The position numbers and the translations under genes were made by a program. Of a stretch of 64,000 bases of DNA, positions 32,949 through 44,621 are shown in pieces (position 1 is the stretch's first letter; each line of letters opens with the position of its first letter). The notes below the pieces were generated by a model. It was given only the letters and a program-made list of their open reading frames with translations, was not told the origin of the DNA and ran no database searches. The stretch is taken from assembly GCA_032622095.1 (NCBI GenBank), contig CP136068.1, positions 159,979,465-160,043,464 on the forward strand, given 5' to 3'. The stretch comes from Siphonodentalium dalli (Eukaryota > Mollusca > Scaphopoda > Gadilida > Siphonodentaliidae).

Positions 32949-35170
32949 CGTGTTGACAAGTTTCCCACGCATTGTCAAACTCAATTATTGTTGGAAAACT
33001 GAATACAGGCGATATATCCATGACTTGTTTTACTCATCGTAATATAGGAGACATTATCTTCGAGTTGTTATCACTCAACAATATTCGTGACTGATTATTA
33101 TTTCGTATCTTGTTGTATTTATAACTATTTATAAATACTACTATTATCACAAACATTTACTCCCTATTTGGAAATGGTGTATTACGTCATGTTGGGAATG
33201 CCGACTCGTTGTAGACATGACATTTAGTGGACAGATCTAGCGACGTACATCAATTAGGATTATCGTCGTCTTTTAAAGAGACTGGTTTGCGACAAATAAC
33301 TTATAAGAAAAGTAAAGTTATAATCAATAATTCTGAATGTGTCACACAGTGTAATGCTAATCTATATACAGGTAGTGCAGATTGTCAAACAAATCACCAT
33401 CTGCATTAATACTAATTCTCGTTGGTAATGTATCAAAGTCACGGTACAGCCGACCACAGCTTGTAAAGTTGTATGCGTTGCCGAACGCAACGATCATACT
33501 AATACTGTGTATATATGTCTTCACTCTGTATGTCATAATACAGCAATTCATTTCATAAACTATCATAATCCGGTTCAAACTCCAGTCAGAGTTATCTCCC
33601 ATCGCTCCGCCGCTGAGATACCACTGCCATACGGACATTTGGTAAGGATTTCTTACGTGTTCTTAGTTCTTATGTTTTAGGATTGAAATTGTCTATGTCT
33701 GGCTCAGTCTATATCGTTCTTATCAATTCCGACGGAATTACCATTATTGCAAACTTTTGGTGGTGAAAATAAGACAATAGTTGATTAAATATAGTTCCCA
33801 CGATATGTAAAAATAGATGTATCGGTTCGCAAAATACCATCCGTGTGGCAGTGCTATATCGCAGTGCTAACGTAGACGGCTCTGCATGGAGTTAGAATCC
33901 GGTTAACACAGCACTGGCTTTGCAAAAAGAAACAAACAAACAAGGGCATTGCCGTGGTAGCCAGACTTGCAGAGGGAAAGCAGATACTGTGTGATGACTT
34001 CATTAATTCCATGTTCCAATTCAACCTAACGCATGACAACTATTGATATACACTTAGTGTGCTACCACCTTTGTGTATCCAGGTTATGTTTGTCAGTTAT
34101 TGTATGTGACTAAGTGTCGCATGGATAAACGGACATTTTGGTGGCCAACTTATATTTGTGAAACATCTCGGAATGCTAAACCCTGCCTGAATATAGCAAT
34201 CCATTCAGCAATACCACTTAATAAGCAGAACATGCAGGGTGTATTGCCCCGGTGACAGGATTAATAGGACAAACAGATTTTTGAATAATTTTAAAAGTTT
34301 TCATTCTAATTGTTCCTACATAAATTATGTGTCATGATATACGCACCATGTTGCAACAGTAGTTTGCAATGCTAGTTGCGTCGCAAGGTATGGACAACGG
34401 TTTGCTTTAGACATTTCTCACACCTATGGTCGACAAAATGGCAAAATCCTATTTTTGAATAACATAACACAATAACTCCGATTTGAACCGGTGCTGTATG
34501 CCTTTAAAACGCATCAATCAATACATTCCTCAGTTCATACCACACAACAGTGATTTATGATAACCCACATTGCCCAGAATGAGTAAACCGATTGAACTCT
34601 AAATTACAGACTCTATATATTATTGATGTTGCGTTTGCCGGCGCTGTTTCATTATTTAGCATATGCGGACGTTCATTCATATAGAGTCAAGTGTATGTAC
34701 ACTATAGAGTAAATACAACCACCGCTAATGATAAAGATTAAGTTTCATTAGTGTAAATATAAATATGGTTGAATACATGTCAAAAACTGGGGAGTAAAGC
34801 ATGATCAGGCCTCGCAGGTCCATACATCCATATTATAGCAGTCCTTATGTTCGTGGTAACCCCAGGGGGATGATATCTAGTTGTAAATATACATATTAGA
34901 TCGAATGAGATGTGACAGTTGATCCAAGTTGTATGATGGATCAAATTGCACCCAGTTGTGAGTCATGGTGGTGTAGTTTTTTTGATATCGCAATGATCTC
35001 CACACGGGCACGAATCTGGCTTACAAGATAGATAAATACACATATAAATTAAGTGTATGTATATCCATGCGCGTGTGTAATGTATGATGTATGCAGTTTT
35101 GCCATCTATCTCTTTAAGCGTATGTTACACTGCGTTTCGACCCATTAACTGCAAGCAGTCCGTGACCTCA
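32949..35170. other. Long stretch without a secure gene
   Basis: AT-rich sequence. Two short open stretches were weighed (minus 33357-33500 and plus 33937-34044) but neither has both splice sites and a recognisable family. One 'gggagataactctg' repeat motif occurs near 33585 on the minus strand. Confidence 0.4.
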
Positions 35171-35224
35171 ACCTAAACCCTACGCACATTGTTTATAATT
35201 ATGAGCAAAATATTATATTTGTAT

Positions 35225-35590
35225 AATGCAAGGGCATCGGATATAATCAGTGTATGAGGATGAAAGTTAATGATGGACGCGAAACTACTGCCATTCAGAT
35301 ATGTTGACATTCTGCTCTGACCAACCTTCAGAATATTACCAGCCGTTATCACGAGACCATTGTTCATGGTAAATATAGGCTCATAACCGACATTCTTACT
35401 CCCATGTCATTTACCTATGGGCGATAGGCATCGATATAATCTATAATGATGTTGGGAGTCACTCTGTGAGTTTCATCAGTTTGGCAACCAGAAATAGAAT
35501 GTTACATACATCATTGATGAATTGTATATTTGTTCCTGTGTAACACTTTTATCAATATCGTTGGCATCGATCTTGAGTGACGTTGAATTT
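35225..35590 (-). repeat. Duplicate segment left of the 37-bp satellite
   Basis: Blocks 'ggatataatcagtg', ccaaccttcaga, 'ccgacattcttactccca' and 'tggcatcgatcttgagtgac' recur in the same order and orientation at 38018-38375. On the minus strand both code a related short peptide around NLKVG/NILKVG. Confidence 0.7.
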
Positions 35591-35596
35591 TAACAC

Positions 35597-35995
35597 TTAA
35601 CCCTTTACCCAACAAACCGGCCAAAACCGGCCAAATAAAGATTCAACAGCCTAAATTATCTTGGGTCTGTCTCAATAAAACCATACAAATATGGATATCA
35701 TTGGAACGGGCTCATTGACCACATTGTGATGGTTACAGTTATGCCCTGTGCCAATGCATTCTCTTATATATGCGAGTCGACCATAGGTCGCCTCGCATAT
35801 ATAACAGAATGCATTGGCCTATAAAAAAAAAAAATTAACACTTTTTACCATTTTTTCTTACATTCTTTAACAATTTTATAATGTTTAATGTGTTAAGCCA
35901 ATGCATTCTCTTATATATGCGAGGCGACCTATGGTAGTCTCGCATATATAAGAGAATGCATTGGCACATGGCCCTCCTGTTGGGTAAAGGGTTAA
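35597..35995. mobile_element. MITE family A, copy 2 (inverted)
   Basis: TTAA at both edges (35597-35600, 35992-35995) with CCCTTTACCCAAC ends. Same layout as copy 1 but in opposite orientation, with an A-rich spacer between the hairpins. Confidence 0.9.
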
Positions 35996-36083
35996 CACTT
36001 AATTTGTAATGAAATTAATCATTGTAATGAAGTCCTCCAAAGCCATAATTATACCAACACTATTTCGACCTGAATACTTCTAA

Positions 36084-38007
36084 TTTATACAGCATCGCGG
36101 TTCATTAGTGTACACTATAATGTATACAGCATCGCGGTTCATTAGTGTACACTATAATGTATACAGCATCGCGGTTCATTAGTGTACACTATAATGTATA
36201 CAGCATCGCGGTTCATTAGTGTACACTATAATGTATACAGCATCGCGGTTCATTAGTGTACACTATAATGTATACAGCATCGCGGTTCATTAGTGTACAC
36301 TATAATGTATACAGCATCGCGGTTCATTAGTGTACACTATAATGTATACAGCATCGCGGTTCATTAGTGTACACTATAATGTATACAGCATCGCGGTTCA
36401 TTAGTGTACACTATAATGTATACAGCATCGCGGTTCATTAGTGTACACTATAATGTATACAGCATCGCGGTTCATTAGTGTACACTATAATGTATACAGC
36501 ATCGCGGTTCATTAGTGTACACTATAATGTATACAGCATCGCGGTTCATTAGTGTACACTATAATGTATACAGCATCGCGGTTCATTAGTGTACACTATA
36601 ATGTATACAGCATCGCGGTTCATTAGTGTACACTATAATGTATACAGCATCGCGGTTCATTAGTGTACACTATAATGTATACAGCATCGCGGTTCATTAG
36701 TGTACACTATAATGTATACAGCATCGCGGTTCATTAGTGTACACTATAATGTATACAGCATCGCGGTTCATTAGTGTACACTATAATGTATACAGCATCG
36801 CGGTTCATTAGTGTACACTATAATGTATACAGCATCGCGGTTCATTAGTGTACACTATAATGTATACAGCATCGCGGTTCATTAGTGTACACTATAATGT
36901 ATACAGCATCGCGGTTCATTAGTGTACACTATAATGTATACAGCATCGCGGTTCATTAGTGTACACTATAATGTATACAGCATCGCGGTTCATTAGTGTA
37001 CACTATAATGTATACAGCATCGCGGTTCATTAGTGTACACTATAATGTATACAGCATCGCGGTTCATTAGTGTACACTATAATGTATACAGCATCGCGGT
37101 TCATTAGTGTACACTATAATGTATACAGCATCGCGGTTCATTAGTGTACACTATAATGTATACAGCATCGCGGTTCATTAGTGTACACTATAATGTATAC
37201 AGCATCGCGGTTCATTAGTGTACACTATAATGTATACAGCATCGCGGTTCATTAGTGTACACTATAATGTATACAGCATCGCGGTTCATTAGTGTACACT
37301 ATAATGTATACAGCATCGCGGTTCATTAGTGTACACTATAATGTATACAGCATCGCGGTTCATTAGTGTACACTATAATGTATACAGCATCGCGGTTCAT
37401 TAGTGTACACTATAATGTATACAGCATCGCGGTTCATTAGTGTACACTATAATGTATACAGCATCGCGGTTCATTAGTGTACACTATAATGTATACAGCA
37501 TCGCGGTTCATTAGTGTACACTATAATGTATACAGCATCGCGGTTCATTAGTGTACACTATAATGTATACAGCATCGCGGTTCATTAGTGTACACTATAA
37601 TGTATACAGCATCGCGGTTCATTAGTGTACACTATAATGTATACAGCATCGCGGTTCATTAGTGTACACTATAATGTATACAGCATCGCGGTTCATTAGT
37701 GTACACTATAATGTATACAGCATCGCGGTTCATTAGTGTACACTATAATGTATACAGCATCGCGGTTCATTAGTGTACACTATAATGTATACAGCATCGC
37801 GGTTCATTAGTGTACACTATAATGTATACAGCATCGCGGTTCATTAGTGTACACTATAATGTATACAGCATCGCGGTTCATTAGTGTACACTATAATGTA
37901 TACAGCATCGCGGTTCATTAGTGTACACTATAATGTATACAGCATCGCGGTTCATTAGTGTACACTATAATGTATACAGCATCGCGGTTCATTAGTGTAC
38001 ACTATAA
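36084..38007. repeat. 37-bp satellite, 52 copies, almost no variation
   Basis: The span is exactly 52 x 37 bp. Apart from one base in the first unit, every copy read is the same. The unit contains the dyads gtgtacac and tgtataca. It is non-coding. Confidence 0.98.
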
Positions 38008-38017
38008 CACACAAGGG

Positions 38018-38375
38018 CACAGGATATAATCAGTGCACGACTGAATGTTGATGAAAGCTAACGATGTGCAACAGTCAACCAGATATGAGGCAGACGTCTC
38101 CGTCCAACCTTCAGATTATATCCAGTCGATATTGTTGTCCTAGGTGCAGAACCGACAGTAATGGTGCAAAAATTCACAACGGAAAGCGTTCGAGAGCGTA
38201 CAACGGCACATATGTGAGTGACTAAACCAAACCAAACAATTGCAGGAACCGGCATTCTTACTCCCAGAGTGTTAGGCATCCCCATCATCGTGCATGCGTT
38301 ATTTCAGAACGTGATACTTTATCATCTCTGTCACTGTTTCAATATTATCGTGGGCATCGGTCAGTGACATGGGCA
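38018..38375 (-). repeat. Duplicate segment right of the 37-bp satellite
   Basis: Diverged second copy of 35225-35590 (see there). The satellite and MITE copy 2 sit between the two. Confidence 0.7.
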
Positions 38376-39370
38376 TGTTATGACCTTTCAATGTCTATAC
38401 CCACTAAGAAAATACAATATTCCAATTTCACACGCATAATGTAAACTTGATTATACCTAGCCAATGGCCAATTGTTTTTTCGAAATTGTCCAATGAAAAT
38501 TTTATTTGGCCAGACTTTTTTTTAACCTAAATGGAAACGGTAATGCGAAAGCTAATTCAAAAGCGCTGAATAGATCGACAGTCCCGACAAAGTTAATCAT
38601 CGGCACCTACATTTAGTTTCTGTTATGTGCAATTCTGTTCAATATACTTGTCTCCTATGCTATATGTAATTGCACTGGTTATCAATGCAGGTGCTGAATC
38701 AAGGAATATATCGAATTCACACGAAAAGACAGAATACACAATACAGCTATATGTAATTTTAAATGGAGATATGTAGGGAACAAAATTGGAACTTTTGAAT
38801 ATAATCATTTGAGATATGTTACAGAGTTGAAGGTATATGGTTCGCTCGAACCCCAAAAATATGTATACAGTTTGATTTATTGAACAATAAAACATACAAC
38901 GAATATCACACATATCATTTAGCATCAGATACTTCAAGGAAAGAGGGGATCTATCACACACTTCATTCCCATCTGTTTTCAACATCGAAGCTGTCATGTG
39001 CATATATAATATTTATTTGCAATAATATGGAAGAATGGGCACGATCCACGAACACGTTGGAAGCACCCAGAATATGTTAAATATATTTTAGCGCATATAT
39101 ATATATGTGTGTGTGTTGGGTGGTATTGTGGGATGATATGGCTTTGTAGGCATGGAAACATATCATATTAATAAAGTTGTTACCTTTCGTTATGTCATCA
39201 CAATATTTCATTATAATTTATAATCAATCCACCTTGGCGTCGCAAATGACTAACGATATATCTCACATTTATCATACCAGGCTATTGGATATATGTTCGA
39301 CCGGCTTCTGAGTTTGTTTAACTCATGTACTACTATCGGGTTTCGTTTTCATGTGCTCGTATCATGAGAA
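38376..39370. other. Non-coding stretch
   Basis: AT-rich sequence with a TA/TG microsatellite near 39093-39115. No splice-bounded exon with a recognised family was seen. Confidence 0.4.
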
Positions 39371-39374
39371 CCCA

Positions 39375-39590
39375 TTATGTGTCGAGCATATTATTTGAAA
39401 TCGCCCATTGGAAAGTTTTTCTATGAATGATTGTAAATGTTGATCATCCCATAATATGGCATGACGTTTCTTGGATTTGACAGTGGTTGCATATATCGTC
39501 TTGCCTTAACTTGGCCATTTTAACAATTGTATTGGTGATTCCACAATTTTTACGAAATTGCAGCCAGCGTAGTTTATTGTCAGGCGTGGC
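39375..39590 (-). pseudogene. LINE ORF2 C-terminal remnant
   Basis: The minus strand reads DNKLRWLQFRKNCGI, then CNHCxxxETxCH in one frame to a stop near 39442, and continues as DQHLQSFIEKL in a shifted frame. The LxWLQFRI and CxxC..ET..H pattern is typical of the C-terminus of non-LTR retrotransposon ORF2. Frameshifted and isolated. Confidence 0.55.
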
Positions 39591-40699
39591 CTGGAATTGG
39601 GCCCATAACATCACAAGGAATATTGCACTCCCCTAGTTTGGACTCTAATTTCAAGCAAACATCAGGTTTCGTATATATCGAGACTAGACAGTTGTACACA
39701 TTTCGTCATTTTTTCACATTTAGTAATACTAATTTGAAATCACTTGGGATGATTTGGTGTCACCAAGGGATGAGTCGCGTGTACCTGAGTTTTGGCACGT
39801 TGTATCTGACTGTCACATGTCATGTTCGACTGTGGCCCCTTTGCATGATTCACAATTTAATCTTGGACATGCATTCCCTGGGAGCCTTTATTCAGCGGCG
39901 AATCAGTTGTGCACTTCGCGCACATTTGGACAGTTTAAACATTTTATTATAACAAAAATAAAATTTAGATTGAACTCCTTCCTCAATTTAATCTTTTTTT
40001 TTTTTGTATTGATTACATTCCTTTTAAATAAAAATTCTGAAAAACTAATTCCGTTATAGCAACAATAAAAAACATAATTTGTACCAAACATTCAAAAACA
40101 TATATATTGCGAATTATTTTTAATACTTGTTTTATTAGTTGTTGAACATCGACTATTATTATGATGGATATTCACGTCGTTTTACAAGCACCAGCGCAGC
40201 CATTATTAATTGTTTCAATAATACATATGTTCTTGAAAATTTCATACACGCAATGGCTTTTCCTCAAATCGCTCGAATTAGCCAGAACCCGCAAAAATTA
40301 CAAATGTACCAGCATAATAGCAATCCAACAGGACCCCCAACACCATATCACATTAGCAGGACCACTTGACTAAGGGAGAACATTATATATACGCATCCCC
40401 ATGTGCCAGAAGGTGTGGTTCAAATGTGGCAGAGCGGTACCAGGATCGGGAATATATGTCATAATGCATATGTTCTTCATTGTTTGACATTCGATTTTGT
40501 ATGTATATATCCCCAAAGCTATCATCAAGTTACCACCACTAATGAGCTGCGCCAACAACTAATGTATGTACTTCAAAAACCGGATGTCGAACAGATTTAT
40601 TTTAGTTTCTGGATGTCTCTCCCCTATAGCAACAAGAGGTGTGCACTCGAGTGCTAGCATACCCCCACCGTGGCAAATTCAACCCGCATTATCCGTAAA

Positions 40700-41260
40700 C
40701 TCAACAAAAAAGATTTTTAACTTTAAAGAAAAATTCGGACTAATAATATCGATATGGTGTCACAAGAAGCTTGTACAGAAAAAATTATTCAAATCGGTTC
40801 ATATTTCTTAAAGTTATTAAGTCAGACAGAATTTTCTAAGTCAAAATAGGTCGAAAATGAAGTGTAATATTACGAAAAATAGTCTGAGCCAATCCCTAGC
40901 CGCATCATGTAGAGAGGGTATTGTGAGAAGCATGTATACCAAAAATTATTGAAATCGGTTCATATTTGTTAAAGTTATTAAGTCGGACAGAATTTTCTAA
41001 GTCAAAATAAGTCGAAAAAGAGGCGTAACTTGACAAAAAAAAGTTGGACCGAACCGCAATTAGCATCATACGGAGAGACCGTCCTAAGGAGATTGCATAC
41101 CACAAATTATTGAAATCGGTTCATAGTTGTTCGAGTTATGAGGTCGGACGGACGGACGGACGGACACACGGAGGGAGAAAGCGTGACGGACGGACGGACG
41201 GACGGACGCAGTAAATCCAGTATACCCCCCATTTTCTTCGAAAGTGTGGGTATAATTAAC
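40700..41260. repeat. About 190-bp tandem repeat with GGAC microsatellite
   Basis: Three units with 'aaattattgaaatcggttca' and aagttattaagtcggacaga. The last ends in runs of (ggac)n around 41145-41210, then agtatacccccc. It resembles 3' tails of retroposons seen in many invertebrates (inference). Confidence 0.7.
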
Positions 41261-41344
41261 GGGGGTAATCAAGAGGTCTCCAAATGGATCTGATAGTGGT
41301 AAAATTTTACGAGAAAATAATTGTACAGGTTATTTTTTTTCTAA

Positions 41345-41600
41345 AGTGACTGTCGGATTCAGGCGTGCAAAAGGATGGGGGATCAAATTTGATGAATAAT
41401 TCAGAAATGGGAGTAGCACTAGTATTGATACAATACCCTAACACCGATTTCCGTATAACGTATATATAGCCACACCACTTATATTCGAAACATAGTGGTG
41501 TAAGGTAGTTTAAATTTTCTGAAGTGGCACGATTCAGATCATAAGAGAGGGAAAAGCACAACATATATAAAATATTTATATCGCCAATGTTCTCACACTG
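41345..41600. repeat. Diverged monomer of the 1-3060 satellite
   Basis: Blocks caaatttgat, 'attgatacaat', 'caccgatttccgtata' and aagtggcacgattcag match the 0-3 kb satellite in order, with heavy divergence. A distant dispersed copy. Confidence 0.5.
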
Positions 41601-42747
41601 TTACATATATAGTGTGTGCCCACTTGAGGGCACAAAGATAGCTAAAAATGTCAATGTCCTCATCAAACTTGTATTATGGTAATATATGCTACGACGCATT
41701 TAGCAATGGCATATAGTCTAAATATTCCTGAGTGACACCGTCCACGTGAGGGTGGGGATCGGAGCACACTACAATTGAGGTACGGGATAATGTGTTGTAT
41801 TGATACATAATGCAGATCTATTCAACGACATTATAATGTATATCGGTTACCCGATAGAACACTTATTAAACAAAAACTTAATGTTCACATATTAACTCGT
41901 GATTCGCCGGGCAACCACGATAGTATTACATCAATCGTGTACTCATCGCGGTGTTTGCCAGAACATGTATCATGCAAAGTCCTACAAGTAATGTCTTCTG
42001 TATGTAATACTAAGGAAATCCATAATAATATATTAAGGCGACTTTCATGTCACCATTGTTGTTGCAATTAATGCAATGACGAAACATGCGACGCCACTGA
42101 TAATAAACGTGTTCTATATTTTAGAGTTGTTGTTCGTTGTTTAAATGGTAAATACGCCTTTCTGTTACCGTTCTTAATGAATTCAACAGGCGATACCTCG
42201 TCACTGATAACGGACATAAGAACAAATGTGTTCAAGTATCTTATGTTCTCGTTGGTATCAATGGCTTAACAAACTTGGTAATATTGGTCACCACGAACGC
42301 CTTGTCCGAGTGGGGCTAATTGAACACACCGCGAATGTCTTCCTTACCTTTAATATATAATATTTACATGTATAGCCCTCCGTGTTACACTAAATCCTGG
42401 TTGGTAACTGGTCAACGGCCAGTTGGGTCACAAGTTTTATATATCAATAATACGACGAGTGTATCACAAACAAGACGTCACACATTGTTGACCTAATCTG
42501 ACATAATCACTAAAGGCTGCCGTCAGAGTGATTAGGCGCGGTTTTCAAATTTCAGCTGGGTTGTATCTGGGGCCGGTTATTTATATCGATAACGTTATCG
42601 TAGCTAAGAGTTTGACAATCTTATATTGGGCTGACTTAATGTGCTGCGTGGGCTAGTTTCAAATTATCTGTAGATATTGTGAAAATAAATAAGAATACAC
42701 TCAGCTTTTTATGGGTATAATTAAAGCAGCAAAAAGCTATACAAATT
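41601..42747. other. Non-coding stretch
   Basis: AT-rich. No exon, RNA or clear repeat was recognised. Confidence 0.4.
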
Positions 42748-42790
42748 AATGTAGTGGGTGTGTTAGTGTGGGTACGGCGCTGTGGGCGTT
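42748..42790 (-). repeat. Single inverted monomer of the 50-bp satellite
   Basis: 'aatgtagtgggtgtgttagt' with ggtacggcgctgtg is the reverse complement of the monomer arrayed from 42911, 120 bases away. Confidence 0.65.
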
Positions 42791-42910
42791 GGCGTACAGT
42801 GTGTAAACAGCGAAGTAAATAACATTATATACTAGTTAATATTTACATAATAATTATACGATTATATAATGCATGATTGTGTGTGAATCGTGGTTTACAC
42901 AATGTGCCCC

Positions 42911-43760
42911 AACGATCACAGCGCCGTATTCCCTAATAACACACACCCATTACATTCATTAACGATCACAGCGCCGTATCCCCTAATAACACACACCCGC
43001 TACATTCATTAACAATCACAGCGCCGTATCCCCTAATAACACACATCCGCTACATTCATTAACAATCACAGCGCCGTATCCCTAATAACACACACTCATT
43101 ACATTCATTAACAATCACAGCGCCGTATCCCCTAATAACACACACTCATTACATTCAGTAACGATCACAGCGCCGTGTTCCCTAATAACACACACTCATT
43201 ACATTCATTAACGACCACAGCGCCGTATCCCCTAATAACACACACCCATTACATTCATTAACGATCACAGCGCCGTATCCCCTAATAACACACATCCATT
43301 ACATTCATTAACGACCACAGCGCCGTGTCCCCTAATAACACACACCCATTACATTCATTAACGATCACAGCGCCGTATCCCCTAATAACACACACCCATT
43401 ACATTCATTAACGATCACAGCGCGTATCCCCTAATAACACACACCCATTACATTCATTAACGATCACAGCGCCGTATCCCCTAATAACACACATCCATTA
43501 CATGCATGAACGACCACAGCGCCGTATCCCCCAATAACACACACCCATTACATTCATTAGCGACCACAGCAGCGCCGTATCCCCTAATAACACACACCCA
43601 TTACATTCATTAACGATCACAGCGCCGTATCCCATAATAACACACACTCATTACATTCATTAACGATCACAGCGCCGTATCCCCTAATAACACACACCCA
43701 TTACATTCATTAACGATCACAGCGCCGTGTCCCCTAATAACATACACCCATTACATTCAT
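42911..43760. repeat. 50-bp satellite, 17 copies
   Basis: Units of 'aacgatcacagcgccgtatc' with ccctaataacacacacccat and tacattcatt, differing by scattered substitutions and small indels. Non-coding. Confidence 0.97.
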
Positions 43761-44315
43761 TTCTTCCCTGTGAAGACAAGGAACCGATCGGTCGAAGTCG
43801 TTTATCGTGCTGCTTTGTGGCGGAACAAACACTTTTAGTTCAGAGGAGTCAGCTGCGGCTCATCAAACAGTCGGCTGAATGGTAAATGTCGTCCTCGTTC
43901 CTATCATTGTTCATCTCTAAATCTTTCTGGTCGATATTCCTATTATGTCAGTCGGTGATTGGACAATGCGGCACCAACGTAATGCGTGCAGCCTAGACGC
44001 CGTTGTCAAGTGTTGACAAACGTACAATATTATGATGTATTTCAAAAGATGGATGTTTGAGCATGAGATACTGTAATATGCTGTGTGTAAGACAATGTAG
44101 CTGACTGTTCTTCCCCGTTGTACGTCTACCCGTAATGTCTTTCTTACTACCAAGAACTCTCCAAGAGGAATACATTGAAAATGGACTCGTTGTGTAACAT
44201 TGCAATGTGTCAATATAACTGTGCCTAATCATTGCGCATGTCCGCTGTTTGCTATCCCGATAAACATCAAGCGATACGACACAATCGCGTGCACCGCGGG
44301 TCAACCATTCAGTCG

Positions 44316-44345
44316 ATGAATGAGAGTCGACTTGTTGAAAAATGA
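44316..44345 (+). promoter_or_regulatory. uORF overlapping the lectin start
   Basis: ATG 44316 opens a nine-codon frame whose TGA stop (44343-44345) overlaps the lectin ATG (44342-44344). This arrangement can allow reinitiation. A role depends on the transcript start, which is unknown. Confidence 0.35.
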
Positions 44346-44621
44346 ATTTTACGATCGTATTGGTGATGACAGTTTCGTTACTGTCATTCGTGGATTCGAA
44401 TATCCGAGAGAAAAACTTTGTATCAGGTATAAACTACGAAATTGGACTGAAATCGACTGATGTCAGCACATTCGGATGCCGATCAAAGCTTGCTTGTTCT
44501 GTGCTGTTCGGGGAATATGGACCGTTTGGGACATTCTTCTATGACGATGACGAGAAAACGTGCCACCTGTCAAGATCCGTCATCATAAATCCGGCCAGAA
44601 ACATATTCGGCATGGTTAGAG
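44342..44621 (+). CDS. Lectin exon 1: signal peptide and PAN-like part
   Basis: ATG 44342 with A-rich context, hydrophobic core TIVLVMTVSLLSFV, then residues to 93 including GCRSKLACSVLF and DDDEKTCHL. Donor AGAG|GTATGA, leaving at phase 1. Chosen as start because the signal peptide begins here and the upstream ATGs are out of frame. Confidence 0.85.

Noticed and set aside
33357-33638. Minus-strand ORF with YNFTSCGRLYRDF...ISINADGDLF
   Set aside because: Reads somewhat like protein, but no clear acceptor/donor pair in phase and no recognised family.
33937-34044. Plus-strand stretch GIAVVARLAEGKQILCDDF to a stop
   Set aside because: Possible acceptor before it is weak, the opposite strand is open too, and no partner exon was seen.
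38623-39003. Minus-strand 126-codon ORF
   Set aside because: AT-driven open frame without domain, splice sites or repeat support.
39623-40059. Plus-strand ORFs of about 100 codons
   Set aside because: Overlap the upstream end of a minus-strand LINE remnant. Composition is low in complexity toward the end and no domain is seen.
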